Shown: positions 34,256-47,502, counted from the stretch's first letter. The stretch: DNA of 64,000 bases from Artemia franciscana (GCF_032884065.1 NC_088863.1:62007512-62071511), one strand, 5' to 3'. Program-made: numbers and translations. Notes: generated by a model from the sequence alone, not told the origin.

Positions 34256-37200
34256 CGTTAGCTTTGGCTCAGTCTCGTGTTTCCATAAATAATAATAATA
34301 AGAAGAAGAATAAAAATGAGAAACAAGAGGTTTTGGGTTGCGTGCTCTATAATACTCACCCAGAAAATTTTTATCCATAACAAATGAACTAATAGTAAAT
34401 TTAAAACAAATAAATAGTAATCATTGAAGATGATTATGGTACAGTTTTAGTAGACAAATTGCTTTTGAAAATAAGATTTCCATAGTCGCAACTCCCATCT
34501 TTTTAAATGGGTGGGTGTTTAAAAAAATCTTGGCTATATGGAAGAGGAAACCCCTTTGATCAGGGTGGCTCCACAGGGGTAGGAGAAACCTTAATGTGTT
34601 TTATTTTGTTGAATTTGTACTTAATCTTATATATCAGGTCTACCGAGCGACAACAACAAAAAAAAATAACATAAAACTCATAAACAATTTACAGTTGCAC
34701 GATAAAGTAATTATTACTCTGAGTAAAATCAGGTCATCGCTACACATGTGATGCCTTTTGGGATCCAAGATTGAGCATAGAGGTTGCTAGTTCTTTAATC
34801 CAAGAAGTTCCAGGTTGCCTAAGGCTGGTTAATTATTTACTAAAACTGGCACCCTAGGGAAATGAGAAAAATATTTTAGACGCTTGACAACGTTACCAGA
34901 AAATACCAGAGGGGGATGGAAAGAGTCAACAGAAAATTTTAACGAGGAGTGGACTTGACAAAAAGGATTTATCCTTGTGGGTAAAGTTTGCAAACGTTGT
35001 TTTGTGTACGAGAAGTTATCAAAAACTTACAAATATTGAATAAATTTTACTTTTTGTATCTTTTTAGCCACTTGATTGATAAAATTAAGAATTTTTCAGT
35101 TAATCAACTATCAACAAGAATGTATTTTTTTCATATTGTTTGATGGATTTTTATTATTTTAAATGTAATCTTCTACGAAAAATTAAAATCTACTTTTACC
35201 GTATTTTGATCCTCCCTAATTATACAAAAAAAATGTCCTAATAAACTATTTTTTTTAATTTGAAACTTCAATTCTTTATTCTAACTAATGATATTATTTC
35301 CAGAAATGCAAATACAACTTATAAAATTGACGAACATTCATGGAGCAAGATGTAAATGTAGCCAATTATGTGCTCCACGTAATAGTTTTAGATATTGCTA
35401 AAGCCACAGCTTCTTTCAATTGTTTTAATAGAATCTTAGCAAGATTTTTTTTTCTTTGTTTTTTGATTTTATAGTTTACAAGAATTTCTCTTTTTACTTT
35501 TCTACGAAATTGGCACTTTGACTCGTTGGAAAGAAAAACCAACTAAAGAAAGACTTTTCAAAAAAGATCAGTAATATATACATGTATTATGTGTCGTAAA
35601 AAAACTGGATCAAATCAACCGTTTATTTCTTCCCCTTAGAATTGGAATTTTCAGGCTTTCCAATGGCGTAGAGTAAAATTCAACATTGATGTAAACGCTC
35701 AATTCTATATTAATGATGATTTAGAAAATAGCGAAATTATATAAAAAGTCAATAACAACTGTCAAAATATGCAAAAAAAATAACTCATACATCTGGCTTT
35801 GTTAGAGGCTCTATGGCTAAACAGCCCACTATGGTGTCTATGGCTGTAGATGTAATTATATTTCATAGATAATATATGGTCAGGCTGAATCAAGTATATT
35901 GAGGCCACAATTGTAGGGCACCTACCACCATCTCTCAGCACAACCAAATTATGATTAACTATGGCCCGAAATGCTTCGGAGAGTTGGTATTTAAACTCCT
36001 AAAATATTTTTATGCCATAACAAATTAAAAACAAGAAGCAATATTATCATGTAAGATACAGGAATAGGCATTCAAAGGAAAAGAAATTGGAGGGAAAGAG
36101 ATTTACTTCCAAGCATACACAATATTTTCCGAAAATGTTTTAGAAGTGGATTGGCCTGTTCAAGCTCCCAACCAGCAGAAAACCAAGGATGTGAGTCGTG
36201 TACAAATTTATTTCCTTTAACCATACGATTGATTCTTGGCTTGAATCCAAGGTAATTTACATATTAAGTTTATATACCTCTTTTAAACTAAAAATAAATT
36301 CAAATAATATTAGAGGGCTATAGAACGTGAATTTCAAAGCATTGGACATGATCCAGAACTTGATGTGAGCATAACAGGAAATGATCAAAATAAACACAAC
36401 TAAAATCTAAGTTGGGTCTTAGATTGATTTTACGATCTTACTGAGTACTTTTCCATGCTCCTAAAAGGCCAGACGAGGGCTCTTTCAAACGAAAATCCAA
36501 ACTTCGAGTGTTCTTCTTCAGTGATCAAAAAGACTGGAGGGTAACTAGCCCCTCCCCCAGCCAACTTTCCTGTAAGTTACGGAATTTGCCCATTCACATT
36601 TAGTAGGCTTTTTGTTATTGGGAAATATACGGGTATTTTTTAAAATAATTGTCCTGTGGAGGGGTCCATAGGGACATGGGAAGAACTTTTTCCAAGGAGA
36701 GGAAAGCCTTTGGTGATAATTTTCCAGGGACAATTTCACATGGAGGGAGGATTGAAGGAGATATTGTGGCTTGGTCTAAAAAGTGATGAGAAAAAAAACC
36801 TTTCTTGAAAAAAAGACTAATCAAGCACAAACTCTGAATAATTTGAATGAAAAGTATCTTTAACGAGCTTCATTGTTAAGAGTGACGGTCGAGGACGGGG
36901 AGCCTCCTTCACATACGGAATAATTTCCGTTTATTTTAAGGTTTAATCTTGCTCCTTGTTTTCAGTTGACAAAATTTTTCTATTTATTTAGAATAAATAG
37001 ATACGAACCTCATTTTCATCTTATCAGTACTTAAGAGACTGGAAAGAGACTGTACAAAGAGCATTTGTACTTATAAGAGTTGAAAATAAATAAAATAAAT
37101 TCTCTATGTCATCTAGCGTTTGGAATTTCTTGTAACTTCTGGAGTGAAATAGTAAGGCAAAATCAGTTTAATTGGTTTAATTATCAAATAACAGTAGTAA

Positions 37201-38409
37201 TAAGTGGTTGATCTGAATTTTTGAATAAAAAAATAAATATATAAATTATTTGATTACCATCACTTCTTGACTGCTAAGGCCATTACGTCGACTCTGCAGC
37301 ATCTTACTACAGCCAGCGTCTTATTCCTGTATCACCAATCTGAGGTCAAAACCGCTGTGTTACCGCAGGACAACTCATTTTATGAAGAAAAAAAACTCCG
37401 AAGTTAGAAAAAAATGCCAAAAAAGGTGTTATGGCATTTTTGTCAAAAATGCACTTATGGCAGTTTTCATTCTTACTCATTTTCTTTGAGAATGTGAGCA
37501 AAAGAGTTCGAAACGTGAATGAATAAAATTGTCCAAATTTATAAGCAATCCTAACTCCGCCTTTAAAATTTTGGCATCGGCTGCACCTTTGATATTTTCT
37601 CGACGTTAATGACAGAAGTCTTTTAAATTTGAAGCCGAAAATGGAGTCGGCATATTTATCAAATTTTTTTCGCACAATTCAATTGCCATATCGTTTAAAT
37701 CAAGGGGGTAGTAAGACATGGCACAATACATATCCCTAGCACTAACATCCCTAAAGACGACAAAAATGTTCTAATAAAATAAAACTTAAATCGTTGCTAG
37801 TACAATATTAAATTTACAAAGATAGTGGCGAAGGAATTAGCAACTAATGGAAATTTTTTCATTAAAGGAATATTTTTGCTGATTTTTTTTGTTCATGAAA
37901 GCTGTCCCTACTTGGAAACTATCACATTATACCCCAATATTGCGAAAACTTTGCATTTAATACAAAGGATACTTTTCTATAAGGTCAAGCAGACGCAGCG
38001 TTGTATTCACGCAAGAGAAATAAGATTTGCCACAACGATAGTCAAGGCAAACCTATATTGAAGAAAGGGAAAGCATTGTATTCTGATGACGTTCCAAGTA
38101 AAAAACATTTTGAAGGAACAATTTATAGTCACCGATGTTCAGACTTAACGTTTAATAAACCAGTTAGTCCATTGAAAAATGAACTCAGAAACAAAAGAGC
38201 AAGAGACAACAATGAAAATCACGATGAAAAAAAAGGGATTTCTTTCAACGATTACCAAGGCGAACCAAAAGTAAAAAAAGGAAAACAAGAAGATTCTGAC
38301 AATGTTGACAATAGAAAGTACTTTGATAACACTATCCATGAAAAAAACAACAGTGATAGAACCCCTTTATTTATGGCAATATATATGGGTCAAGTGATGG
38401 CAACCGAAT
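34256..38409. repeat. Segmental duplication block A, copy 2 (A2)
   Basis: Second copy of block A in the same orientation, starting at the motif GTTAGCTTTGG and ending inside the first ankyrin repeat of the truncated gene copy. It holds a single copy of the 1,218-bp unit (about 36776-37990), so the tandem duplication in A1 arose after the two blocks separated or was lost here. No insertion is present where A1 carries the Helitron. Confidence 0.85.
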
Positions 38410-38432
38410 ACATATTTGAGATCTACGATTAA
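38001..38432 (+). pseudogene. Truncated ankyrin-gene copy in block A2, without the Helitron
   Basis: It reads 143 aa collinear with the ankyrin gene: NDSQGKPILKKGK, SDDVPSKKHFEG, then CSDLTFNKPVSPLKNELRNK straight across the Helitron site, the second copy of the N-terminal module, and the first ankyrin repeat (TPLFMAIYMGQV), where homology stops at about 38409. The promoter and first ~37 codons are deleted. It preserves the ancestral reading frame that the copy at 7.4 kb has lost through a 2-base deletion. Confidence 0.8.
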
Positions 38433-41393
38433 TTTTTACTAAAAGTGCTTCGGAAGCTTCCTCTGATGGCTCTAAAGATTTCTAATAAGGCCTTTGTCTT
38501 TGAGACAGTTAGTCTGTGCTGAGACTTGCAAATTGACATTTATGGTATCAAACGTTCTTAAAATACACCTATCCTATAGTTCTATTCTTTTGATAAAAGG
38601 GGAAAAATACATTTAAATACCTATTAGTAGCTATAAGATTTGGCTAGTAAACGATGATTTTCCTCTTTGGAGACTTTTTCTCTTGTTCTTCTCATAAGTT
38701 TCCCACAATCTTTGTCTCCTCCTTATCGCACAAACATGACAATAAGGGGTTTATATCTCTCAATATTTTAATAAAAATTATCCATTTCCTATCCAATATT
38801 TGACACGAAACGTTAACAATAATTTCACCTTTTTACAAAAGAACGCTCAAAAACATTTGAATTTATTGACGTATTATCTCTACAAATAAAATCACATATA
38901 CCTAGGACGTTCGAACAAGGTAAACAGAATTCTCTAGGCGACTAGTATTGTCTTTAGGGACATCAAAATTATATTTTTCTTCATGTTAATAACCGTTCCG
39001 TTTTCTTCAGCATATTTTTACCACCTAAGTAGAAAAGTGGTAAACTGAATGTCAAAAGAAGGGTGGCCTTAGCAACCTAAAAAAGAAAATTTGAGAAATT
39101 AACATCTACACATATCAATGCTATCGCACTTAAAGTTAGCATACAAAGCCCTATCAAGAGGGAAGGGGGTTGCCGAATTAGAATCCCCCCCTTTCCTCCC
39201 ACAAAAAAATTGCATGACAAATTGCTCATGGCAAACGTACGGTTAAATTTAGTTTCGATCACTATTATTTGAGGTGACTAAAGTGATTTAATGATGTTAC
39301 TTTTGTAAAATTTAGTTAGGTAAAAATATGGTTTTGTTGTTTCTTTATTTTTCCTTTTTATTTATTTTGTTTCCTTTTGTTTTCTTTGTTATATTTCTCC
39401 GTTCTTTTCTTTTTTTGCTAAAACGGTTTCCGATAAATAAGAAAAATAAATCTTTTTGACCTTTTATGCAGTCATATCCAACCAAATAATTATGAGAAAC
39501 AATTACAAAAACATCTCTTGTCGGGAATAATAGTCACTCCTAGTCATAGGGGATGCAGAAATAACTATGCAAATTGGATGTAACTACAATTTGTCTAAAT
39601 AACTGAAGAGTTACAACGGATAAGTTAACTCTATCGGATAAGTTACAACGGATAAGTTAATTCATGATCGGATTTCATGAAGTGTCATAAATCCTAAATT
39701 TAAGTACAAATGGTAGTTCTTTGCTGTGGAGTTTTCTTTTCTCGCTATTTAGTTCTATTGGTAAAGTGTGCATGAAAATATAACTTTTTCAACCGGAAGT
39801 GCTTTTTAAGAAAATGGGATACAAGTTGAAGGATCTAAATTTTTTTTCATAAAATTTTTTATGCTTGATAAACAGGTTAGACCATTACCAGTTTTCGGGA
39901 ATAAGCTGAGATCGGCGGCATAGAGAAAAAAAACTGGGACAAAACCAAAGTGTTGCTCTCGCAACACAACTCTTAAGAGACAGCATCGCTGCTTTAGATA
40001 AGAAATGGCTAAGAAATTAAACCTTTTTGGCGCAACGGTGGTCCTCAAAAGGGTCTGAACTCGCTACCTAACGGCATCAGCCACATGAAAGCTCCGCTTG
40101 CAAAGTCCTCATTTATGTTTTGTTTTTGAGTTATAAGCCATTTTTATTTTTTACAAATGTAGAAGTGCTTTACAAATATTTTATATATCTAACAAAAATG
40201 GATCATCCACTTATTGTTATACAAACAAAAGCTACAGCCACGAAGTAACCGATTTCCACGTGAAATAGAAGCTTCAAAATTGCAAAATAATAAAATTTAT
40301 TTTGGTTGTCATAGTTATGAAATAATTACAATATAACGTTTGCTAGATTGTTCTCACGAGAAGTATCAGTAGGGAATCTTTATGCGGAAGCTACAAAGGT
40401 AACTGGTTCAATGTAATTGAAATTTTGGCTTTTACCTGGTCCGGGTACTACCTCGGCTAAGGAAAGATCATCTACGTAATTCTCGTTTTGCCCGGCAGAT
40501 ATTCCATTGATCGTGAGAAGGAACCCTAAAGGACCGAACCCTAAAGGAAACCAACCAATTTTAATGATTTTCTCATCACAAGTACCCACCGACGTCAATT
40601 GCACAGTAACAAAACACAAAAAAATGGAGTAAAATCTCGGTAAACACCACAACTCGGTACAACCCTACAATTGTAAGATTTAGGTATTATACCAACCGGT
40701 CAATTTTGATTGCGATTTATAGTGTGACAGACCCAAATAGATTAAAGATCAGGCCCCAAAGGCCAATCACTTCCGAACCCGAGGCGGCCGAGCTTATAGA
40801 GTCATATCCTCGAACCTCATTAAAAGCCAAGAGTTGGCTCCAAGAAACACCAAAAATTAAACCTGCAATCATCAGAACAGGTGAAATTTTAGCGTTTGCA
40901 CTTCTGGCCAGTAAAACGAGTGAGCTAAGATTTTCATTGTCAAAAAAAAAAAAGTCTTGAACCATTGTTTGGGGTCATACACCCTTTGGGACAATTTATA
41001 CAGGTCAAACTATTTAGAATGTCACCTAACTTTGTGGCATCGCTTAGTAACTATGATACTAATGAAGAATGAGAAATGAGGATAAAAATACAACCTGTAT
41101 ATTCGTAAAAGATATAGGCTAATAAACATTAAATACTAATTCTTTTAGGGGTGTAAAACAAAAAAAAAAAAACAGAACGAAGAGATAGAAATGCATAGAA
41201 GACTTTTAAAACAAGGGTTTTTAACATAAACAATAAAGCATTAACTAATCACTGTTTCTGTTTAAAAAATAGTGTTTTAATAAACAGTGTCAACTAGACA
41301 AAATCTCAAAAATTTAATTTTCATAACAACGTAGCGTATCTTGCCACTTTTTAAAGTTCGATGTATTTCGCTTAAATTACAGAATTTACAATT
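38433..41393. other. Mostly unique sequence, no confirmed gene
   Basis: No repeat shared with the rest of the window. A short direct repeat GTTACAACGGATAAGTTAA occurs at about 39609 and 39643. Near 39990-40110 the minus strand has tRNA-like box words (TGGCTGATGCC, GAGTTCAGACCC) too close together for a real tRNA. Two minus-strand open stretches, 40717-40965 and 40380-40652, are listed separately only where supportable. Confidence 0.4.
40380..40652 (-). CDS. Hypothetical open frame with signal-like N-terminus (90 aa)
   Basis: No family recognised. The N-terminus is hydrophobic (FYSIFLCFVTVQLTSVGTC) and could be a signal peptide; the remainder is Gly/Pro-rich with a polar end. The start is a TTG rather than ATG, so if real it must be part of a spliced exon. 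Could equally be chance. Confidence 0.15.
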   Translation of the reverse strand: MWCLPRFYSIFLCFVTVQLTSVGTCDEKIIKIGWFPLGFGPLGFLLTINGISAGQNENYVDDLSLAEVVPGPGKSQNFNYIEPVTFVASA

Positions 41394-41495
41394 TTACAGG
41401 AAAAAGACTATTTCTGCATTTCCACTCCCACCATATCTATTTATTATACGGTCGATGTCTACCTCAATGTTTTGGATCATCCGCTTTACAAACAA
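41394..41495 (-). CDS. Candidate terminal exon of an unidentified host gene
   Basis: On the minus strand a pyrimidine-rich tract with a CTAAT branch-like word precedes GACGAG, after which LFVKRMIQNIEVDIDRIINR reads open to TAA at 41394-41396. The phase (0) matches the donor of the exon at 41636-41724. The frame is also open further upstream to about 41544, so the acceptor is uncertain. The opposite strand also holds an open stretch here, which weakens the call. No family recognised. Confidence 0.25.
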   Translation of the reverse strand: MFVKRMIQNIEVDIDRIINRYGGSGNAEIVFFL

Positions 41496-41635
41496 CTCGT
41501 CAAATAGATTAGAGAGACGGGGATCCGTTTTCCCATCAAAAACATATGATTATTAGTACTACCAGTGGATTAGTAATGCAAAAAGAATTCTGTACGGAAT
41601 AGGCTTTCAGATAAAACATCAAAGCAAAAGCTTAC

Positions 41636-41724
41636 ATTGGCTCTGCCTTGCAGTGTCGTGCTGTTAAAATACTTTTGACCCTGAAAAGGTAACGTCTCAA
41701 TGTATGCATCTCCTGGAGATTTTC
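41636..41724 (-). CDS. Candidate 89-bp internal exon of an unidentified host gene
   Basis: Bounded on the minus strand by an acceptor (CTATACATTTCAG) and a donor (AAT|GTAAGC). One frame is open throughout and reads KSPGDAYIETLPFQGQKYFN and on to QGRAN; it needs one base from a preceding exon and ends on a codon boundary. I could not find the upstream exon in this window. Not shared with any repeat here. Confidence 0.35.
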
Positions 41725-43139
41725 CTGAAATGTATAGATAAGTTCAAGTTCAACGGGAACTACCAAAGATTATTAATTTAAACAGGAAAACCGAACTAAA
41801 CTCAAGTAAAAATTACTAGCATCAATATATTTTCTGCACTACCATCAACAAGAAAATGTTCTTTATCAGATAACGAAAGTTATCCAACTTATAGAACTGT
41901 GTGCTGAAGTTTAAGAAATAATAAATCAATACGCCATGGCTTGATATAACACTTCTTGATAGATAGATAGATAAGATTTTATTTTCACCAAAATTTTCAT
42001 GGCACTGCCAAATTTCTTAGGGTATAGTCACATTGAAAAGCGACGCAAAATAAAAAAAAAAAAGAAAACAAAACACATGAATCCTCCTGACTTTCGTTAT
42101 ACATTTTTGCAAAGCTAGGTATAAAACTCTTCGCTAACCGCTGGTGGGCACAGCGTACCGCTGAAGTTTGTCAACAGGCACTACCATCCTGCGCGGGACT
42201 TGTTTTGTTGTGGATTGAGGGGGGAAAAGGGTTTTGTGGATTAGGTGGATCAAAGCTTAATAGTGGCATCAATTTTGGTTACTTCATATACTACACGATT
42301 TTTGAAGTAGTAAAGTCAGGCCAGTTCAATAAGTGAGACAAGATTTATTTTTAGTTATTAGGTTGACACATTTTTAGGACAGAAGTTGTTTTTGATGCCT
42401 TGATTGTTCTATAAAGTATCATAAGCTCTATATAACCAGACGAAAATCGTTTTATTGATTTTTTGTTCTTTATTAATCTATTGGCAAAGAACTACACCAA
42501 TTAACTTTAATTTACTAGACTTGGCGCCTTATTGTGCTGCAGAGCAACATTATTTCTTCGTAGATTGTTTTCTAGGAATCAGATGTCTTTAACTTGAATA
42601 TATCAAGAAACAAGAATTCAGATCTTTTTTCCCCTATAGAAATCAGTAACCAGACACAAAAAGTTCCTCTAAAGTTTGCTAATTTTCCAGTGTACAAGTT
42701 TTCCATGGCATTTTTTTCTTAATAGTTTAAAAGATAAACAAGAAAACCGTCCCAACTTCAAAAGTAGACTTCTAAGGAACAGCTCAGCTTCCGACTCATA
42801 CAGGAAGCCAGGAAGCCAAATGTTCTCTTCCAGATCTCACCTGATATATTGTATCTTTTATATATTTCTAGGAAATAATTCCGTAAAAGTCAACATTTAA
42901 ATAAAAAATTTCAATTTTTGCTTATATTTTAGCTTTTACCTTTCGGTATGATTGTCAATTGCTCTTAAAATGTCTTATACACATAAAGTTTGGGTCTATA
43001 ATTAGACTGAAACAAGCCCAGCTATTATAGGTGAGAGAGGACTCGCAGGCGGAGGGAGGGTTTCTGGAATCTTTTTAATTGCAGGTCTACGTGAAGAGGT
43101 TGTCCGATAGCTAATACAAGTTATCCAAAGTAGAGGCTA
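41725..43139. other. Unique sequence with a probable LINE tail
   Basis: At 41957-42060 the minus strand ends GAAAATAAAATCTTATCTATCTATC, the kind of (TATC)n tail seen on the LINE fragment at 54560-54586, so about 300 bp here may be a LINE 3' UTR. Nothing else recognised. Confidence 0.35.
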
Positions 43140-43710
43140 ATGCCCTGGATGTGCACGTTAACACATGAGTACCTTTGGTTGTTTGAACCTAAGCCAACCT
43201 CCACAATGGCAGGTGGAGAAAATCCCTTCAGATTTTGGATATCAGGATATCTATGGGTAAGAACATAAAGGACCCCTAAATCCTTTCAGTGAGAATATTT
43301 TCTAAAGCATCAGATCCCAATCAAACATTGGTGAGGTAAGAACTAGGTTTTCAGTTGTGCTTTTTCACAGTGCATATTTAATCTATCCTCTATGATAGAA
43401 TCCTTTAAGCGTTTCTTTTTTCTTATTAAGAATGAAAGTCGTTTAAAAATAGCTTTTCAAAGATAAATTTTAAAAACTCAGCGTGACCCCAGGTGGTGAT
43501 AGGGGAACATTCTACAGATATGCAGGGGTACTTGCATAGGAAACACAGACGAGGGGGGACCTCGTCCCTGAGGGTCCATAATAAAACTGGGATACCCTTG
43601 TCCTGAGCCATAAATACAGGTGGAGGAGGAAGAAGGTCTCTCAAATGTACAATCAACAAGACCCACTGGCGCGTCCACACAACCCATGAGTTACAAACCC
43701 TCCGACACAT
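43140..43710. repeat. Low-copy repeat, copy 1
   Basis: Matches 44715-45492 in the same orientation, with shared phrases such as GGCAGGTGGAGA, CATCAGATCCCAA and GGTGGTGATAGGGGAACATT. Open frames on the minus strand here are not conserved in the second copy. Unclassified. Confidence 0.7.
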
Positions 43711-44714
43711 AACACCATCCTGGGAGGATGGTGTTACCTGTCTTCCTATACAGGTATAGGAAGACAACTGCGACAGGGCATAAGCTCCAGATCTATAGAC
43801 AACAGCCTTTGCAAAGGGTTCCCTCGACACTTTCGGGTTATCTGTAAGACTGGGCTTGCGGTCAACTCTATTCACACTTGAGGAGTGGCACCCCTTCAGG
43901 AAATTATAGCCTAGTAAACGACACAGCTTTCACACGGGATTCTGATTAACGGATAATTCTTCTTGGCTTGGTTTGTTTTGACGGACGTTTTCGAGCTGAA
44001 AAATCTCTTCCTAGTTAACTAATCTACAATAGGTTCTCTCCACGCAGTAGCACAACATTTGTGGGCATGAATATATAATGAATTGTAAGTAATAGGCTTA
44101 GAGCTGTTTGTGCAGGCTTTCAACTCTTGTTGATAGAAGAGCATCGCCAAGTGCTGAAAACAATTTTGTGACCAAGATGGGCCCAGGATTGCACAAAACC
44201 TCCATTCATACTGGAGTTTCCAGGGACTTCTTGCTGTCCGGTTCTAAGCAGGCTTAAGCACTTCGGTGTAGACTTGAGAATATATGTTAATCCCCGTCCT
44301 GCAATGGTATCCGGGATCATTACTTGTCCTGAGGCCAAAATAATTTTGATGATTTAAAGAACATGAAAATTGTAACTTGGAGTTACACGTTAAAAATGAC
44401 TATCACGTTAAAAATGACTAATAAGTTGCGACGTTAAAAATGACTATCGTATCGAAATTTTGACTGACGAATTCAGACGATTCGAACTGGACTTATTAGG
44501 AGTTTCAGTAACTCATATCCATGAGTGGGAAGCATGATATTAGGTGATACAGAATTTTTTTACTTAGGATAGAAGAATGGGGTACATAGACAGGAACGTT
44601 CTGATCCTAATTTTTGGAAGTCCAGGCCTGATCCAGCGACAACAGCAGGCTGGATATATAAATTGATGTCATCAGCATATCTACAGGAAAAAGACACCAG
44701 TTTCCAACCAAACT
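43711..44714. other. No recognisable gene
   Basis: A short motif ACGTTAAAAATGACTA is repeated three times at about 44386-44446. Nothing else recognised. Confidence 0.4.
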
Positions 44715-45492
44715 CAACTTAAACCAAGGGTTACTTTCACATGAGTATCTTTGGGTGTCTGATCCAAGGCCAACCTCCAGAATGGCAGGTGGAGAGAATC
44801 CCTTGATTACTGTCATCAGGACATCTGCCAGAAGGAAAGCACAGATTTTGGATGTCCTCCAAATTCCGCATACAGGACGGGCTCCAAATTCTCTGTCATC
44901 AGTATATTAATAAGAATTGTTTGTCAAACTTCAATCAAATCTGGGTTGAATTAATATTAAATAACCAACTTGTGGCTTCTTAATTCATAGCCTCTATGGG
45001 TAAGAAAATTAAGGGCCCCTAAATTCTTACAATGAGAATATCTTCTAATACATCAGATCCCAACCAAACGTTGGTGAGGTAAGAATTAGGTTCATAGTTG
45101 TCCTTTTTGACAGTGTATATTTAATCTAACGTAATGATAACGTCTATTAACGTAACGTCTATGATAGAATCCTTGAAGATTTTCTTTCTTTTTATTAAGA
45201 AAAGTCGTTTAAAAATAGCTTTTTAAAGAGAATTTAAAAAATGATGTAGGAGTCTCCCCCATGCCACTCAGCGTGTCCCCAGGTGGCGATAGGGGAACAT
45301 TCTACAAACATGTAGGGGTACCTCCATAGGAGACACGGACCAAGGACGGGGGATCTTGTCCCTGAGGGTCCATAATAAAAACTGGGGCGCCCTTGCCTAG
45401 GGCAATAAATACCGGTGAAGGGGGAAGAAGGTCCGTCAAATGTACATTCAACAGGACCCATATGAGTGTACACGTCCCATGACTTACAAACC
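44715..45492. repeat. Low-copy repeat, copy 2
   Basis: Second copy of 43140-43710, with an extra ~160 bp at about 44835-44995. It runs directly into a CAAACAG-family element at 45503. Confidence 0.7.
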
Positions 45493-45502
45493 ATGAGTTA
45501 CA

Positions 45503-46441
45503 AAAGTTATGAGCCTGAGAAAATTTGCGTTATTTTAGAAAATAGGGGGAAACACCCCTTAAAAGTAATAGAACACAATGAGATTCAGCGTATCAGAGAA
45601 CCCTACTGTAGAAGTTTCAAGCTCTTACCTACAAAAGTGCGGAATTTTTTTTTTTTTGCCAGAAGACAGATCACGGATGCGTGTTTATTTGCTTTTTTTC
45701 CCAAGGGTGATCGTATCGACCCAGTCGTCCTAGAATGTTACAAGAGGGCTCATTCCAACGGAAATTAAAAGTTCTAGAGCCCTTTTTAAGTGATCTATGT
45801 GGGAGGATCTCTCCATGGAGGAATTTATCATGAGGGAAAAGAATTTCCATGAAGGAGGTGCAGGATTTTCTAGAATTATTAAAAAAAAAAAATATTGAGA
45901 AAATAAATACTTTTTTTTCAACTGGAGGTAATGAGCAGCATTAAAACTTAAAACGAGCATTAAATATTACGTGTATAAGGGGGTTCGTGTCCTCCACAAT
46001 ACCTTGCTCTTTACGCTAAAGTATTTTTAGTAATTTCAACTCTTCTTTTGCGGCCTTAATGATTCGGGGGTCATTCTTAAAGATTTGACACAAAATTCAA
46101 GCTTTGGTGTAAAGAGCAGGATATTGAGGAGATTTAAATTTCATTTTATTTATTCATGTGCAATGAGCCTAAATCAAAACATACATTAATTCAAAAACGT
46201 TCAGAAATTAATTTTTTAAAAACAAGTTTTTTAACTGCAAGAAAGGAGCGATATTAAAACTTGGAAAGACCAGAAATTATCCCGTACATAAAAGAGGTTG
46301 TCCCCTCCTCAACGCCTCGCTCTTTACGCTAAAGTTTTTTTTATTGTTTTAAAAAGTAGAGTTGTGACAGAGAGTCAAACTTTAGCGTAAAAAGCGAGGC
46401 GTTGAGAAGGGGACCACACCTTTCATATCCGGAATAATTTT
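45503..46441 (+). repeat. CAAACAG-family element, 5'-truncated with deletions
   Basis: Shares the internal sequence of the 58919-60660 element (GAGAAAATTTGC, CAGCGTATCAGAGAACCC, GAAGACAGATCACGGATGCG) and ends with a damaged foldback at about 46232-46440. The right arm is shortened and the spacer is inverted relative to the other copies. Confidence 0.7.
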
Positions 46442-47101
46442 GCAAAAAAAAACACAATAGATTAAAGGAAAGCCTAGAGATGAAAAAACTTGCCCTTTTA
46501 AATAGAATATGTTAGTTGACTGTTATAAATACATTTGCTTTAAGAAAGAGCTGTTTTCTTTAAAAATTTGATTTTTTTTGGGGGGGGGAGCTGCTGAATA
46601 CAGATGCGTTATTTGTGGTACAGTCCAAATGACACTAGCCTTAATTGTGTTTGAAGGGATGCGGTAGTCAAGCTCATTAGTTTGCCTCGGTTATTTAATT
46701 TCTGTTTATTTCAGGCTTCAAGTGTTTACTCATTGTTGAACGCTTTCGTGTTAATACTGACCTATGTCTACGACTCATATACGACTATACGACTCAATAA
46801 AATAACATGCCTTGACACTGAGAAATCCTAAATTTCAGAACAACCATTCTCCAAGTCAGCATTAATGATGCACCCACTCTATAGCCCTGTCAACAGCTAT
46901 ATAAAGTGCTCATATTTGAAGGGATTCAAACAGAAATTAATATTAGGAGGAGAATCTTAAAGAAGGCAAAAAAGATTAAAAGAACCCTCAAAGTCACCCC
47001 TTCAAGGGGACTCCCTCTAATATTTAAAAGAAAATAGTCAATCTCTGTGAGTAAAATTTCGGGGACTTCGATAGGAATCGATAGAGAAACTGATTCACGA
47101 A
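46442..47101. other. No recognisable gene
   Basis: AT-rich spacer; nothing recognised. Confidence 0.4.
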
Positions 47102-47239
47102 AGTTTTATTCGCCTGGCTCAGCTAGGTTCTTTTAGCTTCGCGCCAACCCCCCCCCAAGCCCCTCCCCCCGCGTGCGTAAGTCGTTACGCGCCATATTAG
47201 TTACGCGCCATTGTAGTTGTGTCCCTGTGTCCCACCTGC

Positions 47240-47319
<80 letters not shown>
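47102..47319 (-). mobile_element. Helitron 3'-end fragment
   Basis: Matches the 3' end of the other Helitrons: GTTACGCGCCATTGTAG, the GTGTCCCTGTGTCCCACC word and then (TA)n (47242-47319). The terminal hairpins are degenerate and the helicase remnant is missing because the Penelope-like element begins where the Helitron would continue. Confidence 0.7.
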
Positions 47320-47321
<2 letters not shown>

Positions 47322-47384
47322 AAATACAACGTAGAAACAATAGGGAAAGTTTTTTCAAGACAATGGAAATTATTTATGTAGATA

Positions 47385-47415
47385 TTTCGGCCCTATGTCC
47401 AAGGGCCGTCTTCAG
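47385..47415 (-). ncRNA. Hammerhead-ribozyme-like core, inverted flank
   Basis: Reverse complement of the core described at 47834-47864: CTGAAGA, a 6-bp GC stem and GAAA. Confidence 0.5.
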
Positions 47416-47502
47416 CACAATACAATACTATATATATATATAAAAGAACTTGCATCAAATTGTGAGAATTAAAACTGAATATAAAAACACTTTAATTAAA
47501 AC

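Noticed and set aside
39990-40110. tRNA-like A and B box words on the minus strand
   Set aside because: The boxes are too close together and no cloverleaf can be drawn by eye.
40706-40965. Overlapping open frames on both strands (84 and 82 aa)
   Set aside because: Neither has a recognisable family, start context or splice signals; cannot decide between them, and chance is likely.
43426-43875. 149-aa minus-strand frame
   Set aside because: Lies in the low-copy repeat, and the second copy reads a different frame with stops.
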